Shown one piece after another: positions 53,601 to 61,572 of a stretch of 64,000 nt of DNA. The stretch comes from Palsa-1447 sp964414785 (GTDB lineage Bacteria; Verrucomicrobiota; Verrucomicrobiia; Opitutales; Opitutaceae): positions 49,568 through 113,567 of the forward strand of contig CAYPXZ010000008.1 of NCBI GenBank assembly GCA_964414785.1. Direction: 5' to 3'. The translations under genes and the position numbers were made by a program. The first letter of the stretch is position 1, and every line of letters begins with the position of its first letter. The notes beneath the pieces were generated by a model, which was not told the origin of the DNA, did no database searches, and saw only the letters and a program-made list of their open reading frames with translations.

Positions 53601-56600
53601 GCTCGCCGCGCCGGGGCTCGCGTGGTGGCTTAGCCTGCCGATCGCCGCCAGGATCCCGAAGCTTACGGAGGACCACCTCGTCTTCCTCAGGCGCACGACC
53701 CGCAGGACCTGGCATTTCTTCGAGACCTTCGTGAATGCGGACGAGAACTGGCTGCCGCCCGACAACATCCAGGAGATCCCGGACCCGAGGATCGCCTCGC
53801 GCACGTCCCCCACGAACATGGGGCTGGCGCTCCTGTCCAACCTCGCGGCGAGGGACATGGGGTACCTTTCCTGCGGCGGGGCGATCCGGCGCACGCGGGA
53901 CGCCTTCGCGACCATGGGGCGGCTCGAGCGCCACCACGGGCATTTCTACAACTGGTATGACACCCGCACGCTCAGGCCGCTCGCCCCCCTCTATCTGTCG
54001 AGCGTGGACAGCGGCAACCTCGCGGGGCACCTGCTGACGCTCGGCTCGGGGATGAGGGAGATGGCCGACGAGGCGGTCCTGTCCCCGCAGGTCTTCGCGG
54101 GACTTCAGGACACGCTGGGGGTCCTCTCCGGCATGGCCCGCAGGAACGACGCCCTTGCGAGGCTGGACGCGGAGCTTCGCGTGGCACCCTCCGGAATGCG
54201 GGCGGCCTTTGCCACGCTGGAGAGGGCCGCGGCCCTCTCCGCCGAGATCGCCGACGCGGTGGCGGGCGAGGGGACGGAGCCGGCGACCTGGGCCCGGGCG
54301 CTCAAGGCCGGCTGCGAGGAGCACCTGCGGGACCTGCGCTTCATCGCGCCCTGGCTGTCCCTTACCCCGCGCCCGGCGGGATCCGCGAGGGTGCCCTCGG
54401 CGCACGACCAGGCGCTTGAGGCGAGGCTGGCCGCGCTCGACCGGGCGCCCACCCTTAGGGAGCTTGCGGCGCTCGAGGTGACGGCCGGCTCCCGCGACCC
54501 CTCCGGAATGACCGATTCCGAGCTTCTGGGATCGCTGCGCGAGGCCGCCGGCAGGGCCCGCGAGCGCATGCAGGAGCTGGAGGCGCTCGCGAAGCAGGCC
54601 GACGAGATGGCGGCCATGGACTTCGACTATCTCTACAGCCCGGCAAGGGACCTGTTCTCGACCGGGTTCAACGTCACCGAGCGCCGGTGCGACCCGGGGT
54701 TCTTCGATCTCCTGGCCTCGGAGGCGCGTCTGTGCAGCTACGTGGCGATCGCCCTGGGGCAGATTCCCCAGGACCACTGGTTCTCGCTCGGGCGCCTGCT
54801 TGTCGCATCCAGCGGCGAGCCGGTCCTCGTCTCCTGGAGCGGCTCGATGTTCGAGTACCTCATGCCGCTCCTGGTGATGCCGACCTACGAGAACACGCTC
54901 CTCGACCACACCTGCAGGGCGGCGGTCCGCCAGCAGATCACCTACGGGAACCTGCGGGGCGTGCCCTGGGGCATCTCCGAATCGGGCTACAACCACACGG
55001 ACGCCGACCTGAACTACCAGTACCGGGCCTTCGGCGTGCCGGGGCTCGGGTTGAAGCGGGGGCTCGGCGAGGACATGGTGATCGCCCCCTACGCGACGGC
55101 GATTGCCCTCCTGATCGCCCCGGTCGAGGCCTGCGAGAACCTGCAGCGGCTGGCGGCGGAGGGGCGCATGGGCGCCTACGGCTTCTACGAGGCGGTGGAC
55201 TACACGCCGTCGCGGCTCCCCCCGGGCGAGGCGAGCACCACCATAAGGTCGTTCATGGCCCACCACCAGGGGATGAGCCTCATCGGCCTGGTGAATCTCC
55301 TGCGCAATTCCCCCATGCAGCGGCGCTTCATGGCCTGCCCGATCCTCAAGGCGACGGACCTCCTGCTGCAGGAGCGCCTCCCGAAGGCCGCCGTGAGCAT
55401 GCTGGAGGAGGACCTGGCCTTCGAGACGACGCAGTCGCTCTCCAGCGACGCCGAAAGCGTGACCCGCATCCTGACGAACCCGGCCGCCCCGGCGCCCGAG
55501 GTCCAGCTCCTGTCCAACGGCCGGTACCACGTCGTCGTCAGCAGCGCCGGCGGGGGCTTCAGCCGCTGGCGCGACCTCGCGGTGACGCGGTGGCGGGAGG
55601 ATCCGACCTGCGATTGCTGGGGGACCTTCGTGTACCTGCGCGACCTCGCCTCGGGCGACTTCTGGTCGGCGGCGTTCCAGCCGACCCACCGCAGGGCGAA
55701 GGACTACGAGGCCGTCTTCACGCTGGCGCGCGCCGAGTTCCGGCAGCGCCACGCCGACCTCGAGACCCATACGGAGATCTGCGTGTCGCCGGAGGACGAC
55801 GTCGAGCTGCGCCGCGTCACGATCACCAACCGCTCGCCCGTCGAGCGGAGCATCGAGCTGACGAGCTACGCCGAGGTCGTCCTGGCAACCCCCGGCTCGG
55901 ACGAGGCGCATCCCGCCTTCAGCAACCTCTTCGTGCAGACGGAATTCGTCAGGGAATCCTCGGCCATCCTCTGCACGCGCCGGGCCCGGTACCCCGAGGA
56001 GAAGCCGCCGTGGCTGCTCCACCAGATGGTGGTGTCCTCCGGCGGCGGGGGCACGGTGTCCTGCGAGACCGACCGCCTCAGGTTCGTCGGGCGCGGCGGG
56101 ACGCTTGGCAACCCGGAGGCGATGGGCGCCCGGGCGCCGCTGTCGAACACCGTCGGCTTTGTCCTGGACCCCATCGTGTCGCTTCGGCGCACGGTCCTGG
56201 TTCCCCCCCACGGGAGCGCGGTCGTCGACCTCGTGATCGGCATGGCGGAAAGCCGCGAGGTCTCGCTCGCCCAGATGGAGAAATACCAGGGGGGCCGCAT
56301 GACCGAGCGGGCGTTCGACCTGGCGTGGACGCACAGCCGGGTGACCCTGCGCCAGCTGGGGACGACCGAGGCGGAGGCCCAGGTGTACGGCAGGCTCGCC
56401 AGCGCCCTCATCTACGCCGACCCCTCAAGGCGGGCGAGCCCCGTGGTCCTCGCCGCCAACCTGCGCGGCCAGAGCGGCCTCTGGAGCTACGGGATCTCGG
56501 GCGACGCGCCGATCGTCCTTCTGCGCATCAGCGGCGTCGAGAAGATCGAGATCGTCCGCCAGCTCGTGCAGGCGCACGCCTACTGGCGCATCAAGGGGCT

Positions 56601-59319
56601 CACGGTCGAGCTGGTCATCCTGAGCGTCGACGTCTCGGTGTACCGCCAGTCCCTGTTCGACCAGATCACGAACCTGGTCACCTCGGGCAGCGGGGCGCCG
56701 ATGCTCGACAAGCCCGGCGGCATCTTCGTCCGGCGCCTGGAGCAGGTCCCCCACGAGGACCTGGTGCTCCTGCAGGCGGCCGCACGCGTCCTGCTGGACG
56801 ACGAGAACGGGAGCCTTGCCGACCAGCTCGAGGAGAGCAGGGTGCTCGAGGCCCCGGTCGCGCCCTTCGTGCCCACCCGCTCCCCCCGCCGCGACGCGGC
56901 GCCGGCGGCGACGCCGCGCGAGCTCATCTTCGGCAATGGCCTCGGCGGGTTCACGAAGGACGGGCACGAGTACGTCATCACGCTCGAGCCGGGGCAAACG
57001 ACCCCGGCCCCCTGGGTCAACGTGATCGCGAACCCCTTCTTCGGCACTGTCGTCTCCGAGAGCGGCAGCGCCTACACCTGGTCTGAGAACGCCCACGAGT
57101 TCCGGCTGACCCCCTGGAGCGACGATCCCGTGCGCGACACGACGGGCGAGGCCCTCTACCTGCGCGACGAGCAGACCGGTCAGTTCTGGTCCCCGACGCC
57201 CCTGCCGGCGCGCGGGGCGACCCCCTACGTCATCCGCCACGGCTTTGGCTACACGGTCTTCGAGCACACGGAGAACGGCATTTCCTCCGAGCTCTGGGTC
57301 TACGTGGCGATGGACGCGCCGGTGAAGTTCATGGTGCTGAAGCTGCGTAACACCTCCGGGCGCCCGCGGCGCGTGACGGCCACGGGCTACTGGGAGTGGG
57401 TCCTGTGCGACCTGCGGCAGAGGAGCCTCCTGCACGTGCGCACCGAGGTGGACCTGAGAACCGGGGCGCTTTTCGCGAGGAACTGCTACAATTCGGAGTT
57501 CTCCGAGCGCGTCGCCTTCATCGACTCGAGCGAAGGGCGCACCGTGACGGGCGACCGCAGGGAATTCCTCGGGCGCAACGGGAGCCTCAAGAGGCCCGCC
57601 GCGCTCAGGCGCGCGCGGCTTTCCGGGAAGGTCGGCGCGGGCCTCGACCCCTGCGGCGCGGTGCAGGTCGCGGTGGACCTGCCCGACTCGCAGGAGCGGG
57701 AGGTGAGCTTCCGCCTCGGGGTCGGCCGCAGCCCGGCTGACGTGCAGGGCCTCGTCCAGCGCTTCCGCGCCCCGGACGCAGGCCGCGCGGCGCTCGAGGG
57801 CGTCTGGGCGTACTGGAACCGGACGCTGGGCGCCGTCAACGTGGATACCCCGGACCCGGCCGTGAACGTGATGGCGAACGGGTGGCTCCTCTACCAGACC
57901 CTGGGGTGCCGGATCTGGGGCCGGACCGGGTTCTACCAGTCCAGCGGGGCCTTCGGGTTCCGCGACCAGCTGCAGGACGTCATGGCCCTCGTCCACGCCG
58001 AGCCGGCCCTGACGCGCGCCCACCTGCTGCGCGCGGCCGCCGAGCAGTTCCGCGAGGGCGACGTCCTCCACTGGTGGCATCCGCCCGCGGGCAGGGGGGT
58101 GCGGACACACTCCTCAGACGACTACCTCTGGCTTCCCTACGCCACTTGCCGCTACGTCGACTGCGTGGGCGACACGGGTGTCCTCGACGAGAGGATCCGC
58201 TTCGTGGAGGGCCGGGCGGTCAAGCCCGATGAGGAGACCTACTTCGACCTCCCCAACCGATCGGAGGAGACGGCCACGCTCTACGAGCACGGCGTGCGGG
58301 CGATCGAGCGGGGGCTGCGCTTCGGCGCCCACGGGCTGCCGCTCATGGGCTGCGGCGACTGGAACGACGGCATGAACCGGGTAGGGAACCTCGGCACCGG
58401 CGAGAGCGTCTGGCTGGCCTTCTTCCTGTACGACGTGCTCGCGAGGTTCTCGGGGCTCGCCCGCGCGCACGGCGACCCCGTGTTCGCCGACCGCTGTCTT
58501 GCCGAGGCCCAGAAGCTCCAGCAGAACATCGAGCGGGGGGCCTGGGACGGCGAGTGGTACCGGCGGGCCTACTTCGACAACGGCGAGCCCCTCGGCTCGA
58601 AGGCCTGCCTCGAGTGCAAGATCGACTCGCTTCCCCAGAGCTGGTCGGTGCTGAGCGGCGCGGGCGATCCGTCCCGCTCGCGGCAGGCCATGGAGTCCGT
58701 CGACTCGATCCTTGTCCGGCGCGACCTGGGCCTGGTGCAGCTTTTCAACCCGCCCTTCGACAAGACCCCGCTCAACCCCGGATATATAAAGGGCTACGTC
58801 CCCGGCGTGCGCGAGAACGGCGGCCAATACACCCATGGGGCGATCTGGGCCGCCATGGCCTTCGCGCTCATGGGTGAGGGCGAGCGCGCGTGGGAGCTCT
58901 TCGGGATGCTCAACCCCGTGAACCACGGCGCCACCGCGAGGCAGATCGCCGTGTACAAGGTCGAGCCCTATGTCGTCGCCGCGGACGTCTATGCGGTCGC
59001 GCCGCACCAGGGCAGGGGAGGCTGGACCTGGTACACGGGGTCGGCCGGGTGGATGTACCGGCTGCTGGTCGAGACGCTCCTCGGCGCAAACCTGGAGGGC
59101 GACCGCCTGCGACTCGCCCCCCGCATGCCCAAGGCGTGGCCGAGCTTCAAGATCCACTACCGCTACCGCCAGACGGTCTACCACATCACGATCACGCGGC
59201 TCGCCGCGGACTCGGCCGGGCCGGGCGTCCTCACGGTCGACGGGATGGAGGTGGCAGGCAGCACGCTTTCCCTGCGGGACGACCAGCGGGAGCATGCGGT
59301 GGAGCTCACGGTGCGCTGA
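50653..59319 (+). CDS. ndvB: Cyclic beta-1,2-glucan synthase (GT84-GH94, NdvB/ChvB-like)
   Basis: 2,888-residue inner-membrane enzyme that polymerises UDP-glucose into beta-1,2-glucan, trims it by phosphorolysis and cyclises it into periplasmic glucan. It has a soluble N-terminal part (1-410), two TM helices (about 414-470), the GT84 domain with DTDTH (about residue 634) and the HRWIRGDWQIAQW motif, and more TM helices (about 826-870 and 945-990). A glycoamylase-like domain follows (NTLLDHTCRAAV, GISESGYNHTDADLNYQYRA). The C-terminal GH94 region is in two parts, with catalytic Asp in GCGDWNDGMNR (about 2570). Length is in the family's usual range of about 2,800. Classical roles are osmoadaptation, envelope integrity and host interaction. 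Here it is driven by a stress-box promoter. Confidence 0.92.
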   Translation: MQKAPSHWQAWIARQTNPRKPAGDPPLRAELFSIEQLARHAKALASGHRYVVEPGTNRLLARLDRNEKGLRAFNRATLAVDPRRKVTPAAEWLLDNFYLIEEQIQMARRHLPRGYSRELPRLQNGPSAGFPRVYDIVLELISHVDAQIDLAPLSAFVAAYQTEDSLRLGELWAIPIMLRLGLIEDLQRVTSRLALARMDRDLADQWVDRLQQVAEESPSQLVIVVADMATSDLPLTSSFVAEFCQRLSRRSPVLHLARSWLEQRLAEEGLSVEQLVQMESQGQAADQVSVSHCIASLRLLGATDWKDFVEGLSVVERTLSSDPAGVYRAMDFATRDRYRHAVEFFARHGKLAEPEVARHAVRLAAERALASGAGVREAHVGFFLVDEGRSALGDCVGVRWPLRTVMERTIHRLPLAFYAGAIGALTLLAALWAVRHGMAPGVPAWRLALLAAVSALCFSQLAIALVNWLSMLAVKPRLLPRMDFTSGITPGCRTMVVVPTILASIEGVDRLIETLEIHHLSNRDKNLHFALLTDFRDAAAEVMPGDGPLLERARAGVEMLNLKYLSASRDLFYLLHRPRRWNAGEGRWMGFERKRGKLADFNALLRGAGGGRFSEVVGDAGLFTSIKYVITLDTDTHLPRNVAWQLAGTMAHPLNRPVFDEKSGIVAQGYGILQPRIGVSLPSARRSLYVRLFAGSAGIDPYTREVSDVYQDVFHEGSFIGKGIYDVDAFERAMSGRFPENTILSHDLLEACHARSALVSDLELYEDYPSRYNVDMDRRHRWIRGDWQIAQWLLPRVPGPGGNRIANPLSALSQWKILDNLRRSLVAPALLLMMLGGWLFFPGFGILGVLIVLGIAVLPGLLSALVDLFRKPADLPLVMHVSSVCGACLKQLCQAAVCLAFLPHDAYVSMDAVVRTLFRLLVTHRRLLEWRTSNEAEGAPPAGLGGFVAMMWVAPALALAGGFLLFRLQPPLWRDALPILGLWLAAPGLAWWLSLPIAARIPKLTEDHLVFLRRTTRRTWHFFETFVNADENWLPPDNIQEIPDPRIASRTSPTNMGLALLSNLAARDMGYLSCGGAIRRTRDAFATMGRLERHHGHFYNWYDTRTLRPLAPLYLSSVDSGNLAGHLLTLGSGMREMADEAVLSPQVFAGLQDTLGVLSGMARRNDALARLDAELRVAPSGMRAAFATLERAAALSAEIADAVAGEGTEPATWARALKAGCEEHLRDLRFIAPWLSLTPRPAGSARVPSAHDQALEARLAALDRAPTLRELAALEVTAGSRDPSGMTDSELLGSLREAAGRARERMQELEALAKQADEMAAMDFDYLYSPARDLFSTGFNVTERRCDPGFFDLLASEARLCSYVAIALGQIPQDHWFSLGRLLVASSGEPVLVSWSGSMFEYLMPLLVMPTYENTLLDHTCRAAVRQQITYGNLRGVPWGISESGYNHTDADLNYQYRAFGVPGLGLKRGLGEDMVIAPYATAIALLIAPVEACENLQRLAAEGRMGAYGFYEAVDYTPSRLPPGEASTTIRSFMAHHQGMSLIGLVNLLRNSPMQRRFMACPILKATDLLLQERLPKAAVSMLEEDLAFETTQSLSSDAESVTRILTNPAAPAPEVQLLSNGRYHVVVSSAGGGFSRWRDLAVTRWREDPTCDCWGTFVYLRDLASGDFWSAAFQPTHRRAKDYEAVFTLARAEFRQRHADLETHTEICVSPEDDVELRRVTITNRSPVERSIELTSYAEVVLATPGSDEAHPAFSNLFVQTEFVRESSAILCTRRARYPEEKPPWLLHQMVVSSGGGGTVSCETDRLRFVGRGGTLGNPEAMGARAPLSNTVGFVLDPIVSLRRTVLVPPHGSAVVDLVIGMAESREVSLAQMEKYQGGRMTERAFDLAWTHSRVTLRQLGTTEAEAQVYGRLASALIYADPSRRASPVVLAANLRGQSGLWSYGISGDAPIVLLRISGVEKIEIVRQLVQAHAYWRIKGLTVELVILSVDVSVYRQSLFDQITNLVTSGSGAPMLDKPGGIFVRRLEQVPHEDLVLLQAAARVLLDDENGSLADQLEESRVLEAPVAPFVPTRSPRRDAAPAATPRELIFGNGLGGFTKDGHEYVITLEPGQTTPAPWVNVIANPFFGTVVSESGSAYTWSENAHEFRLTPWSDDPVRDTTGEALYLRDEQTGQFWSPTPLPARGATPYVIRHGFGYTVFEHTENGISSELWVYVAMDAPVKFMVLKLRNTSGRPRRVTATGYWEWVLCDLRQRSLLHVRTEVDLRTGALFARNCYNSEFSERVAFIDSSEGRTVTGDRREFLGRNGSLKRPAALRRARLSGKVGAGLDPCGAVQVAVDLPDSQEREVSFRLGVGRSPADVQGLVQRFRAPDAGRAALEGVWAYWNRTLGAVNVDTPDPAVNVMANGWLLYQTLGCRIWGRTGFYQSSGAFGFRDQLQDVMALVHAEPALTRAHLLRAAAEQFREGDVLHWWHPPAGRGVRTHSSDDYLWLPYATCRYVDCVGDTGVLDERIRFVEGRAVKPDEETYFDLPNRSEETATLYEHGVRAIERGLRFGAHGLPLMGCGDWNDGMNRVGNLGTGESVWLAFFLYDVLARFSGLARAHGDPVFADRCLAEAQKLQQNIERGAWDGEWYRRAYFDNGEPLGSKACLECKIDSLPQSWSVLSGAGDPSRSRQAMESVDSILVRRDLGLVQLFNPPFDKTPLNPGYIKGYVPGVRENGGQYTHGAIWAAMAFALMGEGERAWELFGMLNPVNHGATARQIAVYKVEPYVVAADVYAVAPHQGRGGWTWYTGSAGWMYRLLVETLLGANLEGDRLRLAPRMPKAWPSFKIHYRYRQTVYHITITRLAADSAGPGVLTVDGMEVAGSTLSLRDDQREHAVELTVR

Positions 59320-59537
59320 CGAACTGGGCCCCCGTGATTGCAGCTCCATCAATGCAAGAGGATTACGGGAGTCGCCTGCCCCGCGCGGCCTCCTTGGGAC
59401 TCGGCGATGGCGGTGCGCGTAACAATGAAGGGATTTTACGGTTATCGGTGTTAAGCCCTGTAGCAGGGGAAACCCTTGGTCCCGCGGCGGTGGATCGCCT
59501 CATGGACCGGAACCTTGCCCCGCCGGACTCGTCTATC

Positions 59538-59543
59538 TAGAAT
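59538..59543 (+). promoter_or_regulatory. -10 element for exported-protein gene
   Basis: TAGAAT at 59538-59543 predicts +1 near 59550, 5 nt before ATG 59555. The preceding 235-nt gap (59320-59554) holds no gene that I can see; no ACACCCCAT box is present. Confidence 0.4.
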
Positions 59544-59554
59544 AGGTCAATCTC

Positions 59555-60787
59555 ATGCATCCGAACCCACTGCCTCGTAAACGCTCGTTCCCAACCGCTG
59601 CGAGACTCCTGTGTCCCGCGCTATTTCTCTGCGGGGCGGTGGCGTTGGCCGCTGATGCGCCCGCCGGGGGCAAGATGTACACCCTCTTCCAGGGCGACAA
59701 CATCTCGGTCGGGCAGGGGACGGACGTCTATCCCGTCAGGGACGTGAACGGCAGGTCCTGGGTCATCGTCGTCGACGGCAAGGAGGTCCTGGTGTCCGCG
59801 AACCTGGGCCCCATCGCCATGAAGGTGACGCCGCTCCAGAAGCTGACCGAGGTCTCGGCGACCCTTTCCAACATGAAGGCGGAGCGGGGCTACACGTTCA
59901 TGAACGACCCCGCCGTCAGGCTGACCAAGGGCATGTCCCAGACGGCCCAGACGAACGCGGGCTACGCGGCGTCCGTCAGCCAGGCGACCGCGGCCCAGAA
60001 CGTCCAGATCCAGGCCTCCCAGATGGGCGTCAACAGGACCTCGGCGACCGGGGGCACCTCGCCCGCGACGAACGGGGACCAGCAGTCGCTTGCAAGCTCC
60101 CAGCAGACCTTGAACGCCGCGGCGGCCAGCGCCGGCTCGGACCTCTTCCCGATCGACACGAGGGACACCACCGGCGACTTCGACGCCCTGAACGTCTCCT
60201 TTGAGATCTCCTCGGACACCCCGCTCAACGTCCCGTACCTGGTGACGATGACCCGGTTCCACGAGAGGGGCGCCCCCGAGGGCAGCTACAAGAACCTGGT
60301 CTACGCGAAGGCGATCGACCCGGTCAGCTCCAAGGTGACGAAGGTCGAGTTCGAGCAGGACGGCTTCCCCCTGGGCTACACGCTCGAGGGTTTCGAGGTT
60401 CACCTCTACGACCAGGGTCGCGAGGTCGCGACCAATGTCTCGCCCAAGCGCCAGGTGCTGACGAGCGACCAGGCGTTCGACTATGTCAGGGCCCGGTACA
60501 TCGAGGCCCACAAGGGGCAGACGCTGACGGCGGTGCCGGTCATGGGCAACCTGCCGGACGGCCTCGCCGCCCAGGTGACGGCCGGGAAGTACTCGCAGCC
60601 GTTCTTCGTCAAGGTCTCCGGGGAAGGAACGGCATCCGAGGCCTACTCCGACCTCGCGTGCAAGGACCGGATTGTCGACGCGTACCTTGATTCCGTCGTC
60701 CGCACGATCCGCTTCAAGCCCGCGCTTAGCGCCGGGGAGCCCGTCGAGGGCGTCGCGATGGTGGACCTTAGCCACCTGAAGTTCTAG
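59555..60787 (+). CDS. Exported protein with TonB-like C-terminal end, unknown function
   Basis: 410-residue protein with a signal peptide (LLCPALFLCGAVALAADAPA). The mature N-terminal part (about 40-120) is a small beta-domain (YTLFQGDNISVGQGTDVYPV). A Gln/Ala/Ser-rich linker (about 125-190) precedes a beta-rich region (FEISSDTPLNVPYLVTMTRF, FPLGYTLEGFEVHLYDQGRE). The last about 40 residues (DSVVRTIRFKPALSAGEPVE) have the spacing of a TonB C-terminal domain. It converges with the TonB gene (13-nt gap), so a role in TonB-linked envelope transport is conceivable. I do not recognise the full-length family. Confidence 0.65.
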   Translation: MHPNPLPRKRSFPTAARLLCPALFLCGAVALAADAPAGGKMYTLFQGDNISVGQGTDVYPVRDVNGRSWVIVVDGKEVLVSANLGPIAMKVTPLQKLTEVSATLSNMKAERGYTFMNDPAVRLTKGMSQTAQTNAGYAASVSQATAAQNVQIQASQMGVNRTSATGGTSPATNGDQQSLASSQQTLNAAAASAGSDLFPIDTRDTTGDFDALNVSFEISSDTPLNVPYLVTMTRFHERGAPEGSYKNLVYAKAIDPVSSKVTKVEFEQDGFPLGYTLEGFEVHLYDQGREVATNVSPKRQVLTSDQAFDYVRARYIEAHKGQTLTAVPVMGNLPDGLAAQVTAGKYSQPFFVKVSGEGTASEAYSDLACKDRIVDAYLDSVVRTIRFKPALSAGEPVEGVAMVDLSHLKF

Positions 60788-60800
60788 TTCCGCCCCCGGG

Positions 60801-61445
60801 TCAGGTCTCGCTCGTGATGTTGAAAAGGATCGGGACCTGCATGTGCGTGTACACGACGTGGCCGTTCTTCCTCCCGGGAAGGAACTTCCATTTGGCGACG
60901 GCCGCGACGGCGCTCTCCTCGAACTCCCGCTGAGAGGAGGCGACCGCGCGGGCGTTGCGCACGTTGCCCTCCGTGTCGACGATGAAGTCGACCTGCACGT
61001 GGCCGCTGAGCCCGGCCCGGGACATCTCGGTCGGGTAGAGGGGGCGGGCCCTGTATTTCGCGACCGGGATCTGGTCCAGCTGGGAGATGTCGATCACCTG
61101 GACATTGCCGAAGAAGGTGCGGGTCTCGGGTATCTTGACGACGTTGCTCGTGATCGAGCTCAGGTCGGGCGGGGGCGGCTCGATCTGCTGGACGAACGAC
61201 TCCGGGGTCACGACCTGGGGGACGTCCGTCTGCATCGGCGGGGCGATGTCGATCGGGGTCGGCTGGGCCGCCCCCTCGACGACCTCGGGCGGGTCGGGGT
61301 CGTATTTCGGCATCACGATCTCGACCTTCGGGGTGTCGTCCACGGGCTTCGGCTTCGGGATGTAGTGGGTCCTGTTGCCTCCCCAGGCCACGAGGATCTC
61401 CAAGGTAACGGTGGTTGCGAACCCGATGATGAGTCCATGGCGCAT
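60801..61445 (-). CDS. Energy transducer TonB
   Basis: 214-residue TonB-family protein. The N-terminal TM anchor is GLIIGFATTVTLEILVAWGG. A Pro-rich periplasmic linker (about 30-115; MPKYDPDPPEVVEGAAQPTP) leads to the C-terminal domain (about 125-214), with ARPLYPTEMSRAGLSGHVQV, NARAVASSQREFEESAVAAV and AKWKFLPGRKNG. It couples the proton gradient to outer-membrane TonB-dependent transporters, none of which is encoded nearby. ATG 61445 has a 14-nt leader containing a 15-bp dyad. It is divergent from the alpha-galactosidase. Confidence 0.9.
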   Translation of the reverse strand: MRHGLIIGFATTVTLEILVAWGGNRTHYIPKPKPVDDTPKVEIVMPKYDPDPPEVVEGAAQPTPIDIAPPMQTDVPQVVTPESFVQQIEPPPPDLSSITSNVVKIPETRTFFGNVQVIDISQLDQIPVAKYRARPLYPTEMSRAGLSGHVQVDFIVDTEGNVRNARAVASSQREFEESAVAAVAKWKFLPGRKNGHVVYTHMQVPILFNITSET

Positions 61446-61572
61446 TGACGGTTGGGGTTACCCCAAGTATATAGATCGGCTCACCCGTCCGCCACTGGGC
61501 GGCCCATGTAGTTAGAATTGTAATATGGGCGAATAGATCGGCCCAAAGGCTTATATACACGAACCCCACCAG
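61446..61572. promoter_or_regulatory. Divergent tonB/GH27 control region with dyad and direct repeats
   Basis: AT-rich 127-nt region. The dyad TTGGGGT-T-ACCCCAA (61452-61466) overlaps the predicted tonB start site downstream of a minus-strand TATACT (61466-61471). A direct repeat ATAGATCGGC(T/C)CA occurs at 61471-61483 and 61533-61545, 62 bp apart (about six helical turns). TATATA near 61552 may be the GH27 -10. The layout suggests shared, possibly looped, repression of both genes. Confidence 0.5.

Noticed and set aside
50668..56334. 1,888-codon open frame on the minus strand opposite the glucan synthase, and other long antisense frames (for example 9290-12250, 1735-4254 upstream part)
   Set aside because: High-GC DNA keeps antisense frames open. 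The translations are Arg/Gly/Pro/Asp-rich without domains, whereas the plus-strand genes have full family motifs.
61452..61466. TTGGGGTTACCCCAA dyad as a member of the ACACCCCAT family
   Set aside because: No ACACCCCAT core, and no (T/C)ANNNT at 22 nt on either strand within the available distance to the tonB start. Treated as a separate operator.
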